Of a stretch of 42,115 nt of DNA, positions 33,570-41,210 are shown in pieces. The notes under the pieces are model-generated. The model made no database searches, was not told where the DNA came from, and worked only from the letters and a program-made list of their open reading frames with translations. The stretch is from Paracoccaceae bacterium (GTDB lineage Bacteria > Pseudomonadota > Alphaproteobacteria > Rhodobacterales > Rhodobacteraceae): contig JALQYS010000093.1 of assembly GCA_023254015.1 (NCBI GenBank), positions 1 through 42,115 on the forward strand. The letters are read 5' to 3'. The stretch's first letter is position 1. Each line of letters opens with the position of its first letter. The translations under genes and the position numbers were made by a program.

Positions 33570-34693
33570 GGCTGGGCCGCCTTCTGCGCGGCTTCGGCCT
33601 CGGCCCGGGTCAGTTCCTTGACCTGCACGATCTCTCCGTCGCGCACCAGATCCTGCCCGGCCACGATCACCCGCGCGCCCTGCGGCACACCGGTGACGAC
33701 AAAGCCCGCTTCGGTGTCGTCGATCAGGTCAACCGGAAGGAAGCCGGCGATGTCCTTGTCATCGACCAGCCGCAGGCCCACCTGCCCGGCCTCGTTCAGC
33801 GTCAGAACCGACCGCGGCACGGTCAGCGCGGGCTGGGTGGCCGCGGTCAGCCGCAACTCGGCCGTCATGCCGGACGGGATCTGGCCATCCGGGTTCGGCA
33901 GATCAACCTCCAGCGCAAAGGTGCGGGTGCGGTCACTGGCCTTGCGCGCCAGATGCCGGACGGTCCCCTCCAGTTCGACCCCGGACACCAGTCGCACCAG
34001 GGCCTTGGCGCCCACGGCGACATGCGCCACGTCGCGCTCGCTGACCTCGGCCTTGACGACGATGGGATCAAGCGAGATCAGCGTGGCGATCGGCGTGCCC
34101 TGCTGCACCCATTCCCCAAGCTCCACATTCACCGCATCAACCGTGCCGGCAAAAGGCGCGGTCAGCGACAGACGGTCGGCGGCGGCCCTGGCCTGCGCAA
34201 GCGCACCCTCGGCCGCCGTCTTGGCCGCGCGGCGGGCGGTCACCTCGGTTTCCGGCAGGCTGCCCTTGGCGTTCAGCGCCTCGCCTACGGCCAACTGTTC
34301 GGCCGCCTGGGCCAGCTGATCCTCGGCCGCCTTGACGGCCGCGCGCACCTCTTGGCCTTCCAGCAGCATCACCGTCGCGCCGCGCGCCACCATGTCGCCC
34401 TGTTCGGCCCCCAACTCCTGCACCACGCCATTCGACCGAGCGGCAAGGATGGCCAGCTTGTCCGCCTCGGTCACCCCCGAAATCCGGATCAGCCGGGCAT
34501 AATCGGCCAGCTCTGCCTTCACGACCGCGACCGTGCGTTTCGGCGTCTGCGCGGCGGGCTCGGCCGCCTGGGCCTCGGCCGCGCTGGCCTCTTCGCTGCC
34601 CACCGAAGCGAAATGCCCCGTCAGCACCCAAAGCGCCGCCAGAACAAAAACCACCAACGCCAGCATCCGGTGAAGAGGAACGCGCGAAACCAT
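33566..34693 (-). CDS. RND efflux periplasmic adaptor (HlyD/MFP family)
   Basis: About 375 residues. An N-terminal anchor (MLALVVFVLAALWVLTGHFA) is followed by the adaptor domains: the lipoyl-type half motif GVVQELGAEQGDMVARGATV, a helical hairpin (residues about 110-175, Ala/Glu-rich), then LTAPFAGTVDAVNVELGEWV, the second lipoyl half. A beta-barrel domain and the membrane-proximal end (RVIVAGQDLVRDGEIVQVKE) complete it. ATG 34693 with AAGGG 8 bases upstream is preferred; ATG 34717 and GTG 34720 are alternative starts. It is the first gene of the operon with the RND permease. Confidence 0.9.
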   Translation of the reverse strand: MVSRVPLHRMLALVVFVLAALWVLTGHFASVGSEEASAAEAQAAEPAAQTPKRTVAVVKAELADYARLIRISGVTEADKLAILAARSNGVVQELGAEQGDMVARGATVMLLEGQEVRAAVKAAEDQLAQAAEQLAVGEALNAKGSLPETEVTARRAAKTAAEGALAQARAAADRLSLTAPFAGTVDAVNVELGEWVQQGTPIATLISLDPIVVKAEVSERDVAHVAVGAKALVRLVSGVELEGTVRHLARKASDRTRTFALEVDLPNPDGQIPSGMTAELRLTAATQPALTVPRSVLTLNEAGQVGLRLVDDKDIAGFLPVDLIDDTEAGFVVTGVPQGARVIVAGQDLVRDGEIVQVKELTRAEAEAAQKAAQP

Positions 34694-34850
34694 GCCGATT
34701 GCCCTTGCAAAAGCCATCACACCCGCCAGCCTGCCCGGCGGTGTGAGATCTGGGCGGAAGGTTCATCGCTTTTGGCCTAAGGTCAATGCCAAGGCGCAGG
34801 TTTGGGCCCGACCGCCCGGTCTTTCTGCGCCACCCCGTCTTTCTGTGCCG

Positions 34851-35555
34851 TCAGATCATCCGCAGGGCATCCTTGCCCACGGCCAGCACATAGCCCCGCC
34901 GCGCGATGGTCTTGACCAGAAGCTCGCTGACCAACTGGTTGCCCAAGGCGTCGCGCAGCCGCTTGACCCGGGTTGCGCCTGCGGCCTCGTCGCAGTCGGC
35001 CTCGCTCCGCCCCGAAACGACCGCCTCGATCTGCGCCCCGGTCAGCACCTCGTCGTCCATCCGCGCCTCGGCCAGAACGGCCAGCGTTTCCAGCGCCGCT
35101 TCGGTCAGCTGGAACTCCATGTCGTTGATATAGACCGCCCGCGCCTCGCGGCTGATGAGCATGGACGACACCTGGATACCCGCCCGCTGGATCGCCGAAA
35201 TCCGTCGGTTCAGCGCCACGATGGTGACCAGAAACACCAGGGACGCAATCAGCAGTGCCGTGGCAAAGACCAAAAGCACGAAGATGACCGACCGATAGCT
35301 GGCCAGCACCTCGGAAAAGGAGGTGCCCGATTGCGCCAGAATCTCCAAGAGTTTGATCTCGGCCCCGGTGGTCAGGTTGTCGTTTTCCACGAACAGCCGT
35401 TCCACCCGCGTGTTGAAGGCATTGGCGTCGGGCAGGTTCAGGAACAGAAAGACCGCTGCGGCCAGAAGGATCAGGACAATCGCCGCAATTCCGAAAGCCA
35501 CCACGCGGTTGCCCGCGCGCAGGCTGTCAGAAGCGGAGGAAGTATTCGGCAGCAC
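34851..35555 (-). CDS. Membrane-anchored winged-helix protein
   Basis: About 234 residues. There are two membrane helices (around residues 18-39, AFGIAAIVLILLAAAVFLFL, and 88-114, VIFVLLVFATALLIASLVFL) with a roughly 48-residue periplasmic loop between. The cytoplasmic C-terminal part resembles the OmpR/PhoB winged-helix fold: MEFQLTEAALETLAVLAEA, then TRVKRLRDALGNQLV and the wing IARRGYVLAV. Start GTG 35555 has GGAGG upstream; the open frame runs 13 codons further. This is the reverse domain order of ToxR/CadC, where the DNA-binding domain is N-terminal. Target genes are unknown. Its start lies inside the end of the small secreted gene upstream (29-base overlap), so the two are probably co-transcribed. 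Confidence 0.72.
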   Translation of the reverse strand: MLPNTSSASDSLRAGNRVVAFGIAAIVLILLAAAVFLFLNLPDANAFNTRVERLFVENDNLTTGAEIKLLEILAQSGTSFSEVLASYRSVIFVLLVFATALLIASLVFLVTIVALNRRISAIQRAGIQVSSMLISREARAVYINDMEFQLTEAALETLAVLAEARMDDEVLTGAQIEAVVSGRSEADCDEAAGATRVKRLRDALGNQLVSELLVKTIARRGYVLAVGKDALRMI

Positions 35556-35799
35556 TGGCTTTCCTTTCCTCCAACCCCTCGGGGCCAAAGACACTCAGCA
35601 CATTCAACAACGTCCAGCCAGCAGCGGCAAGGCGGCCCGCAAGCTCGGCCTCGGCCGCAGCCTTGTCACAGGCAGAAACCTGCGCAACGCCGTAATGCAG
35701 CCGCAGCGGATCATCCTGCTTGGCCTTGTAATCGGCATAGCATTCGGCATGCGCTGGCAGGGCCAGCAGCAGGCCAAAGGCAAGGGCTAGGGAACGCAT
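35527..35799 (-). CDS. 90-aa secreted protein of unknown function
   Basis: A small exported protein with a clear signal peptide (MRSLALAFGLLLALPAHA) and mature part beginning ECYADYKAKQDDPLRLHYGV, ending LSVFGPEGLEERKASAAEYF and LRF. Two Cys residues in the mature part could form a disulfide. Similar small proteins occur across Rhodobacteraceae as hypothetical proteins; I know of no function. The gene overlaps the winged-helix gene by 29 bases. The frame is open further upstream, but the ATG at 35799 gives the signal peptide. Confidence 0.72.
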   Translation of the reverse strand: MRSLALAFGLLLALPAHAECYADYKAKQDDPLRLHYGVAQVSACDKAAAEAELAGRLAAAGWTLLNVLSVFGPEGLEERKASAAEYFLRF

Positions 35800-35984
35800 G
35801 GAAACGCACTCCTGAAAGGTCTGACCCCATCCTGCGCAGGAAGGGTGGGCTAGACAATATCGAAAAGGGTTTATGGCGTTGTTATCGCCTAGCAGAGGGG
35901 CGCTATTGCTTGGCCCGCACCGCGGCGGACAGGGTCTGGCCATCGAAAGCACAGCCGGAATCGGCAACAACAGATGAGGCAGAC

Positions 35985-36197
35985 ATGGCAAAGACGATCC
36001 CCTCGCCCACGCTGGCGGAAACAGCGCTTGGCCTTCGGACCGAGAACCCGGTGGCGCGACTGATGGCGGGCTTTACAGGGTTTGCCGTGGCCCTGACGCT
36101 GATCCTTGCCACGGTCCTGCCGGTTGAGGGGCATCGTGCCACCTGCGCGAAACCTCTGGACGGGCCGGCGACCTGCCGCACCGAATGGCAGCCTTGA
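35985..36197 (+). CDS. 70-aa single-pass membrane protein of unknown function
   Basis: MAKTIPSPTLAETALGLRTE is followed by a hydrophobic helix (MAGFTGFAVALTLILATVLP) and a short polar tail with two Cys (CAKPLDGPATCRTEW). The start ATG at 35985 has GAGG upstream. A strong terminator follows within 22 bases, which supports real expression. No named family is recognised. It is transcribed divergently from the secreted protein gene, with 185 bases between them. Confidence 0.65.
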   Translation: MAKTIPSPTLAETALGLRTENPVARLMAGFTGFAVALTLILATVLPVEGHRATCAKPLDGPATCRTEWQP

Positions 36198-36218
36198 AGA
36201 TCCCCCCAAGGCCTGCTC

Positions 36219-36256
36219 GGGGGGCAGAGGGCCGGGCAGCCTCTGCCCCCCTTTTT
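36219..36256 (+). terminator. Strong terminator after the 70-aa gene
   Basis: A perfect 12-pair stem (GGGGGGCAGAGG / CCTCTGCCCCCC) with a 9-base loop and TTTTT. It isolates the small gene from rnhB. Confidence 0.92.
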
Positions 36257-36286
36257 CTTTGCCCCCATCCGCGCTAGGGCAATCCC

Positions 36287-36919
36287 ATGGCCCGCACACC
36301 CCCCGATTTCTCGCACGAGACCCTTGCGCTGCATCTTGGCCCCGTTGCCGGTGTTGACGAGGTGGGGCGCGGCCCCTTGGCCGGCCCGGTCACCGCAGCC
36401 GCCGTGATCCTTGATCCCGCGCGCATCCCCGCAGGTCTGGGCGACAGCAAGACCCTGTCATCGGCGAAGCGCGAACGGCTTTTCGCCGAAATCATGGCAC
36501 AGGCACAGGTGTCGGTCGCCCATGCAAGCGTCGAAGAGATCGACACCCTGAACATCCTGCGTGCAAGCCATCTGGCGATGGAACGCGCGGTGGCAGGTCT
36601 GGCCGTGGCGCCCGCGCATGTGCTGGTGGACGGCAACCTTATCCCGGCCGGGCTGAAGGACCGCGCCGAGGCGATCGTGAAGGGCGATGCCAAATCACTG
36701 TCCATCGCCGCCGCCTCGATCATCGCCAAAGTGACGCGCGACAGGATCATGGTGGATTTGGCGCAACAGCATCCCGGCTATGGCTGGGAAACCAACGCCG
36801 GTTACCCCACGAAAGACCACCTTGAGGCCCTTCTAAATCTTGGTGTCACCGCTTGGCATAGACGTTCCTTCAGGCCCGTCCACAATATCTTGTATCAAGA
36901 GATTTCTGTAAGTCGTTGA
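36287..36919 (+). CDS. rnhB: Ribonuclease HII
   Basis: A 210-residue RNase HII, which removes RNA, including single ribonucleotides, from DNA hybrids. GVDEVGRGPLAGPV carries the catalytic Asp24 and Glu25; VDGN holds Asp115, and KGDAKSLSIAAASIIAKVTR is the later family signature. The HPGYGWETNAGYPTKDHLEA segment is typical too. It stands just before the ccrM gene, a pair seen in many alphaproteobacteria. Length and motifs are normal. Confidence 0.97.
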   Translation: MARTPPDFSHETLALHLGPVAGVDEVGRGPLAGPVTAAAVILDPARIPAGLGDSKTLSSAKRERLFAEIMAQAQVSVAHASVEEIDTLNILRASHLAMERAVAGLAVAPAHVLVDGNLIPAGLKDRAEAIVKGDAKSLSIAAASIIAKVTRDRIMVDLAQQHPGYGWETNAGYPTKDHLEALLNLGVTAWHRRSFRPVHNILYQEISVSR

Positions 36920-36955
36920 TTCAAAAAGAATTTGACGCCGAATCGCCAATGAATC
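36918..36955. promoter_or_regulatory. Cluster of three GANTC sites upstream of ccrM
   Basis: GATTC at 36918-36922 and GAATC at 36940-36944 and 36951-36955 lie in the 88 bases between the rnhB stop and the ccrM start. GANTC is the target of CcrM itself. In Caulobacter the ccrM promoter is sensitive to its own methylation, so autoregulation is likely here. Confidence 0.6.
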
Positions 36956-37007
36956 ATCCTGATCGGGACCAACGGCACAACAAGATGCCGGGGCAGATGA
37001 GGCAAAT

Positions 37008-38132
37008 ATGGGTACCAAAACCAAAGGCGTGCAGGGCAATCCCCTGCCGTTGAACCAGATTGTTCCCGGTGACTGTGTTGAGGTGATGAACAGCCTGCCC
37101 GCAGGATCGGTGGACCTGATCTTCGCGGATCCCCCTTATAACCTGCAATTGAAGGGCGAATTGCACCGCCCCGACAATTCGCGTGTCGATGCGGTGGATG
37201 ACCACTGGGACCAGTTTTCCAGCTTTGCCGCCTATGACAGGTTCACCCATGAATGGCTGGCCGCCGCCAAGCGGCTGTTGAAGCCGAATGGCGCGATCTG
37301 GGTGATCGGCAGCTATCACAACGTGTTCCGGCTGGGCACTGCCTTGCAGGATCAGGGCTATTGGCTTTTGAACGATGTGGTCTGGCGCAAGTCGAACCCG
37401 ATGCCGAACTTTCGCGGCAAGCGGCTGACCAATGCGCATGAGACGCTGATCTGGGCCAGCCGCGATGAAAACGCGAAATACACCTTCAACTATGAGGCGC
37501 TGAAGGAACTGAATGACGGCGTGCAAATGCGGTCGGACTGGGTTTTGCCGATCTGCACCGGGCATGAGCGGCTGAAGGACGAACATGGCGACAAAGCGCA
37601 TCCGACGCAGAAACCCGAAAGCCTGCTGCACCGGGTGCTGATCGCCACGACGAACCCCGGTGATGTGGTGCTGGACCCGTTCTTCGGTACCGGCACGACG
37701 GGCGCGGTGGCCAAGATGCTGGGCCGCGACTTCATCGGGATCGAACGCGAGGAGGCCTATCGCAAGGCCGCTCAAGCCCGCATCGACAAGGTTCGCAAGT
37801 TTGACGCCAGCGCGCTGGAGATCACCGGCTCGAAACGCGCCGAGCCGCGCGTTCCCTTCGGCCAGGTGGTGGAACGCGGCATGCTGCGGCCGGGTGAAGA
37901 GCTGTTCTCCATCGGCAACCGCTTCAAGGCCAAGGTCCGCGCCGATGGCACGCTGATCGGCAATGACGTGAAGGGGTCGATCCATCAGGTCGGCGCGGCC
38001 CTGGAAGGCGCGCCGTCCTGCAACGGCTGGACCTACTGGCATTACAAGCGCGACGGCAAACTGGTGCCGATCGACCTTCTGCGCCAGCAGATCCGCGCCG
38101 AGATGGAAGCCGACCAGCGTCGCCCGAACTGA
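37008..38132 (+). CDS. ccrM: CcrM-type adenine DNA methyltransferase (GANTC)
   Basis: A 374-residue beta-class N6-adenine methylase. Motif IV DPPY is at residues 41-44 (FADPPYNLQLKGEL), before the SAM-binding motif FFGTGTTGAVAKMLGRDFIG. This motif order defines the beta class. The C-terminal region (ELFSIGNRFKAKVRADGTLI, then GSIHQVGAALEGAPSCNGWT) is the extension found in CcrM proteins. The family methylates GANTC and is cell-cycle regulated. There is no restriction endonuclease partner nearby. The start ATG 37008 follows GAGG. The upstream region carries three GANTC sites. Confidence 0.95.
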   Translation: MGTKTKGVQGNPLPLNQIVPGDCVEVMNSLPAGSVDLIFADPPYNLQLKGELHRPDNSRVDAVDDHWDQFSSFAAYDRFTHEWLAAAKRLLKPNGAIWVIGSYHNVFRLGTALQDQGYWLLNDVVWRKSNPMPNFRGKRLTNAHETLIWASRDENAKYTFNYEALKELNDGVQMRSDWVLPICTGHERLKDEHGDKAHPTQKPESLLHRVLIATTNPGDVVLDPFFGTGTTGAVAKMLGRDFIGIEREEAYRKAAQARIDKVRKFDASALEITGSKRAEPRVPFGQVVERGMLRPGEELFSIGNRFKAKVRADGTLIGNDVKGSIHQVGAALEGAPSCNGWTYWHYKRDGKLVPIDLLRQQIRAEMEADQRRPN

Positions 38133-38185
38133 ACCTCACGTAAGTCGGTTTACGCCTGTGCCGCGGTCCGCCTGCGGCACAACTC

Positions 38186-38216
38186 GCCCCGGCATGTCCG
38201 CATGCCGGGGCCTTTT
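38186..38216 (+). terminator. Terminator of ccrM
   Basis: A perfect 11-pair stem GCCCCGGCATG / CATGCCGGGGC with a TCCG loop, followed by CTTTT. A smaller hairpin (GTGCCGC / GCGGCAC, 38158-38180) stands just before it. Confidence 0.9.
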
Positions 38217-38238
38217 GTCATTCCCCCAAGGTCCTCCT

Positions 38239-38295
38239 CGAGCACTGCGTGCACTCGTCGGAACGGCCCCGCGAAGAGTGCACGAAGTGCTCGAT
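38239..38295. repeat. Long inverted repeat between ccrM and alkB
   Basis: Arms of 19 bases (38239-38257 and 38277-38295), 18 of 19 paired, around a 19-base loop. There is no T tract on either strand. It lies 10 bases after the alkB stop, on the leftward gene's 3' side, and may stabilise or terminate the alkB mRNA, or be a dispersed palindromic repeat. Confidence 0.7.
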
Positions 38296-38304
38296 GAGCG
38301 CCCC

Positions 38305-39399
38305 TCAGCGCCCTGCCTTGGCCCATTCCGTCACGCCGGGATAGAATTGCCGCCGCCACGCCCGGACGCGGGGATTCATGCGGCGGCGCCAGAGCGGCGG
38401 GATCATCGCCAGCGTGGTCATGGCAGGATAGCCCATGGGCAGCATGGGCGCCTCGCTCTGTGGATAGGTCTGCAGCAAGGGAAAGCGGCGGTCTGGCTTG
38501 TAATGGTGGTCCGAATGGCGCTGCAGGTTGATCAGCAGCCAGTTCGATGCCTTCTGCGGCGCGTTCCAGCTGTGATGCGGGCGGACGGGCTCGTATCTGC
38601 CGTTCGGCAGTTTCTGCCGGACCAGCCCGTAGTGTTCGACATAATTGGTCAGCTCCAGCTGCCAGACGGCAAAGAAGGCCTGCAGGGCAAACAGAAGAAC
38701 ACCAAACCATCCGCCCACCAGATAGGCCGCCAGAACGGCGAGCGTCTGCAACAGGCCATAGCGCCAGAACGGGTTTGACCGGTGCCAGACCGGACGGCCG
38801 ACCTTGGCCAGACGCTCGGCCTCGGCCCGCCACGCTGAACGCGGGCAGGCCAGCAGAACCCGGAAGAAGAAGCGGTGGAAGCCCTCGTTATAGGGCGCCG
38901 TCACCGCATCGCGCGGGGTGCCGACGTGGGTGTGATGGACCAGAAGGTGCTCGGTGCGGAAATGGCTGTAAAGCACGGTCGCCAAGAGGAGATCGCCCAA
39001 AAGCCGCTCCCCCCGGTTGCCCTGATGCAACAGCTCATGGGCATAGACGATGCCGACGGTGCCCGAAGCGACGCCCACGCCGAACATCAGCGTGATGACT
39101 TCAACCCAACCCATATCGGCGCGGACAACCCACCAGATTGCGCCATAGATGATGGCCGCCTGCACCGGAAACCAGATCAGCGTAACCAGCCGATACCAGA
39201 AAAGATCGCTCTCCTCGGTCGTTGTGTCAGGGTTTTCCGTGTTCAACCCCAAAAGCAGGTCCAGAATCGTCACCAAAGCCCAAGCGTAAAGCGGCATCAG
39301 CATAACGGTCCAGCCGCCCTGCGTCACCCCCAGAGCGGCGAGCGGCACAAGACCCAGCGACAGCCAGAAGGGCAGCGCATCGCGAAATCGGTCGGGCAT
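38305..39399 (-). CDS. alkB: Alkane 1-monooxygenase (AlkB family)
   Basis: A 364-residue integral-membrane non-heme di-iron hydroxylase. The four His motifs of AlkB are present: HELLH (121-125), HLLVHH (151-156), the family NYVEHYGL segment, and LQRHSDHH near the C-terminus. Six hydrophobic segments are visible. The family hydroxylates the end carbon of medium-chain alkanes to 1-alkanols and needs rubredoxin and its reductase, neither of which is in the window. The ATG at 39399 has GGAG upstream on the minus strand. It is a single leftward gene, upstream of which lies mutY, also leftward. Confidence 0.93.
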   Translation of the reverse strand: MPDRFRDALPFWLSLGLVPLAALGVTQGGWTVMLMPLYAWALVTILDLLLGLNTENPDTTTEESDLFWYRLVTLIWFPVQAAIIYGAIWWVVRADMGWVEVITLMFGVGVASGTVGIVYAHELLHQGNRGERLLGDLLLATVLYSHFRTEHLLVHHTHVGTPRDAVTAPYNEGFHRFFFRVLLACPRSAWRAEAERLAKVGRPVWHRSNPFWRYGLLQTLAVLAAYLVGGWFGVLLFALQAFFAVWQLELTNYVEHYGLVRQKLPNGRYEPVRPHHSWNAPQKASNWLLINLQRHSDHHYKPDRRFPLLQTYPQSEAPMLPMGYPAMTTLAMIPPLWRRRMNPRVRAWRRQFYPGVTEWAKAGR

Positions 39400-39441
39400 G
39401 TCTGGCTCCCTTTTGCGGGCAGTCTAGGCGCGGCGGCCCGC

Positions 39442-40488
39442 TCACTCAACCGGAACGGATGTCGCAAGATCCCAGGCCTTGCGCATGAGGGTTGGCAGGT
39501 CATCGGGGCGGAAGTCGGTCACGAACTGGCCGCGTTCGGGGTTGCCATCGGCAGTCGCACTCTGCACCGCCAGGACCAGGTGGAAATGAGTGAAGGTGTG
39601 GCGTACCTCACCGACCGCCTGCCAAGGGGCACAGAGAGGCGGCTCGCCGCCCGCACCATCCCAGGCGTCACCGGGAAAGCCCAGCATGCCGCCCAGAAGC
39701 CCGCGCTCTGGCCGACGCTCCAGCAAGACCGCCCCATCCGCCCGCCGCAGAACCCAGACCACCCCCTGCCGCACTGGCTTGGCCGCCTTGGGCAGCTTGC
39801 GCGGCAATTCGGCCGCAAGGCCAGCCGCCTGCCCGGCACAAAGCCCCAGCAGCGGGCAAATCCCGCAGGCGGGCTTGCGCGGCGTGCAGATGGTCGCGCC
39901 AAGGTCCATCATCGCCTGGGCATGATCGCCGGGCCGGCCTTGCGGCGTCAGCAGACCCGCCAGCCGGACCAGTTCAGGCTTGGCCGCCGGCAATGGCGTG
40001 TCCACCGCAAAGAGCCGGGCGCAAACCCGCTCGACATTGCCATCCACCACCACCGCCGGCTCGTCAAAGGCAATCGAGGCCACCGCCGCCGCGGTGTAGG
40101 GCCCCACGCCGGGCAGAGCGCACAATCCCGCCGCCGTCTGCGGAAAGCAGCCGCCATGGTCACGCACCACGGCCCGCGCACAGGCCAGAAGATTCCGCGC
40201 CCGGGCGTAATAGCCAAGCCCCGCCCATTCCGCCATCACCGCGCCGTCGTCTGCCGCCGCAAGATCGCCCACCGTCGGCCAGCGCGCGACGAACCGGCGG
40301 AAATAGTCGCGCACCGCTGCAACCGTGGTCTGCTGCAACATGACCTCTGACAGCCAGACATGGTAGGGGTCAGGCCTCAGCCCCGCCATCCGATCTGCCG
40401 GCCCAACCCGCCAGGGCATGACCCGCGCCTGGCCGTCATACCAGCGCAGCAGCCTGCGCCCCGCCTCTTCACAATCCGTCTCACGCAA
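39442..40488 (-). CDS. mutY: A/G-specific adenine DNA glycosylase MutY
   Basis: A 348-residue glycosylase that removes adenine mispaired with 8-oxoguanine. WLSEVMLQQTTVAAV has the catalytic Glu48. The helix-hairpin-helix and its Gly/Pro loop follow (LPGVGPYTAAAVASIAF). The [4Fe-4S] cluster Cys pattern C-x6-C-x2-C-x5-C is seen in ICTPRKPACGICPLLGLC. A C-terminal NUDIX-like domain follows. The start is TTG at 40488, with GGGGA upstream. The gene is divergent from dciA. Confidence 0.95.
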   Translation of the reverse strand: MRETDCEEAGRRLLRWYDGQARVMPWRVGPADRMAGLRPDPYHVWLSEVMLQQTTVAAVRDYFRRFVARWPTVGDLAAADDGAVMAEWAGLGYYARARNLLACARAVVRDHGGCFPQTAAGLCALPGVGPYTAAAVASIAFDEPAVVVDGNVERVCARLFAVDTPLPAAKPELVRLAGLLTPQGRPGDHAQAMMDLGATICTPRKPACGICPLLGLCAGQAAGLAAELPRKLPKAAKPVRQGVVWVLRRADGAVLLERRPERGLLGGMLGFPGDAWDGAGGEPPLCAPWQAVGEVRHTFTHFHLVLAVQSATADGNPERGQFVTDFRPDDLPTLMRKAWDLATSVPVE

Positions 40489-40679
40489 GTTTTATCCCCG
40501 CCTTCCCGCCACCCCGGCATCAAAAACACTCATAACCATTTGACTAAAAATGCCTTTCATACTGGCGAAAAATATCGGACGTGGTTCGGGGGTGTGAAAC
40601 CCCTCGTCGCTTTGCCCCGCAATCCGCTTCCCTTTCCGTCCCGCGGCCTTAGAATAGCGCCAATCTCGGACAGGACCAG

Positions 40680-41210
40680 ATGGCCCGAACACCGCCCCTT
40701 CCCCATACCCGCCGCGAACGCGGGTTCGAACCGACCGGAGGGCTGCTCAAACAGCAGATCCGTCGCGTCGGGGAATCGCGTGGCTTTGCCGTGGCCCGCC
40801 TGCTGACCCATTGGCCGGAAATCGCAGGCGAGGATCTGGCCCGCGTCACGCGCCCGGTCAAGGTGGGCTATGGCCGCGATGGCATGGGGGCGACGCTGAC
40901 GCTTCTGACAACCGGCCCCATGGCACCGATGGTCGAGATGCAGAAGGAACGCCTGCGGGAAAAGGTGAACGCCACCTATGGCTATGCCGCGATTTCCCGC
41001 ATCCTTTTGACCCAGACCGCCGCCAGCGGCTTTGCCGAGGGGCAGGCGGCATTTGCCCCGGCCCCCAAGACCGCGCCCTCACCCGACCCTGCCGTGCTTG
41101 CCAAAGCCGCCGAAACCACCGCCCCGGTCAAGGACCCCGCCCTGCGCGCGGCCCTTGAAGCCATGGCACAGAATATCCTGACCCGCCGCAATCCAAAGGA
41201 AAGCGCATGA
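40680..41210 (+). CDS. DciA/DUF721-family protein
   Basis: A 176-residue protein with a DUF721 domain in its N-terminal two-thirds: RGFAVARLLTHWPEIAGEDL, then TRPVKVGYGRDGMGATLTLL. DUF721 includes DciA, the replicative helicase loader found in bacteria without DnaC. The C-terminal region (KTAPSPDPAVLAKAAETTAP) is low-complexity and probably disordered. It overlaps the DsbA-like gene by 4 bases. The family call is good; the DciA role is by family only. Confidence 0.82.
   Translation: MARTPPLPHTRRERGFEPTGGLLKQQIRRVGESRGFAVARLLTHWPEIAGEDLARVTRPVKVGYGRDGMGATLTLLTTGPMAPMVEMQKERLREKVNATYGYAAISRILLTQTAASGFAEGQAAFAPAPKTAPSPDPAVLAKAAETTAPVKDPALRAALEAMAQNILTRRNPKESA

Noticed and set aside
37008..38132. 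Restriction-modification system around the methylase
   Set aside because: The gene has the CcrM C-terminal extension and the rnhB-ccrM context, and no endonuclease gene is adjacent; the HNH-like gene is 32 kb away.
38875..40350. 491-codon plus-strand open frame across alkB and mutY
   Set aside because: It crosses two well-supported genes and the gap between them on the opposite strand; no family feature.
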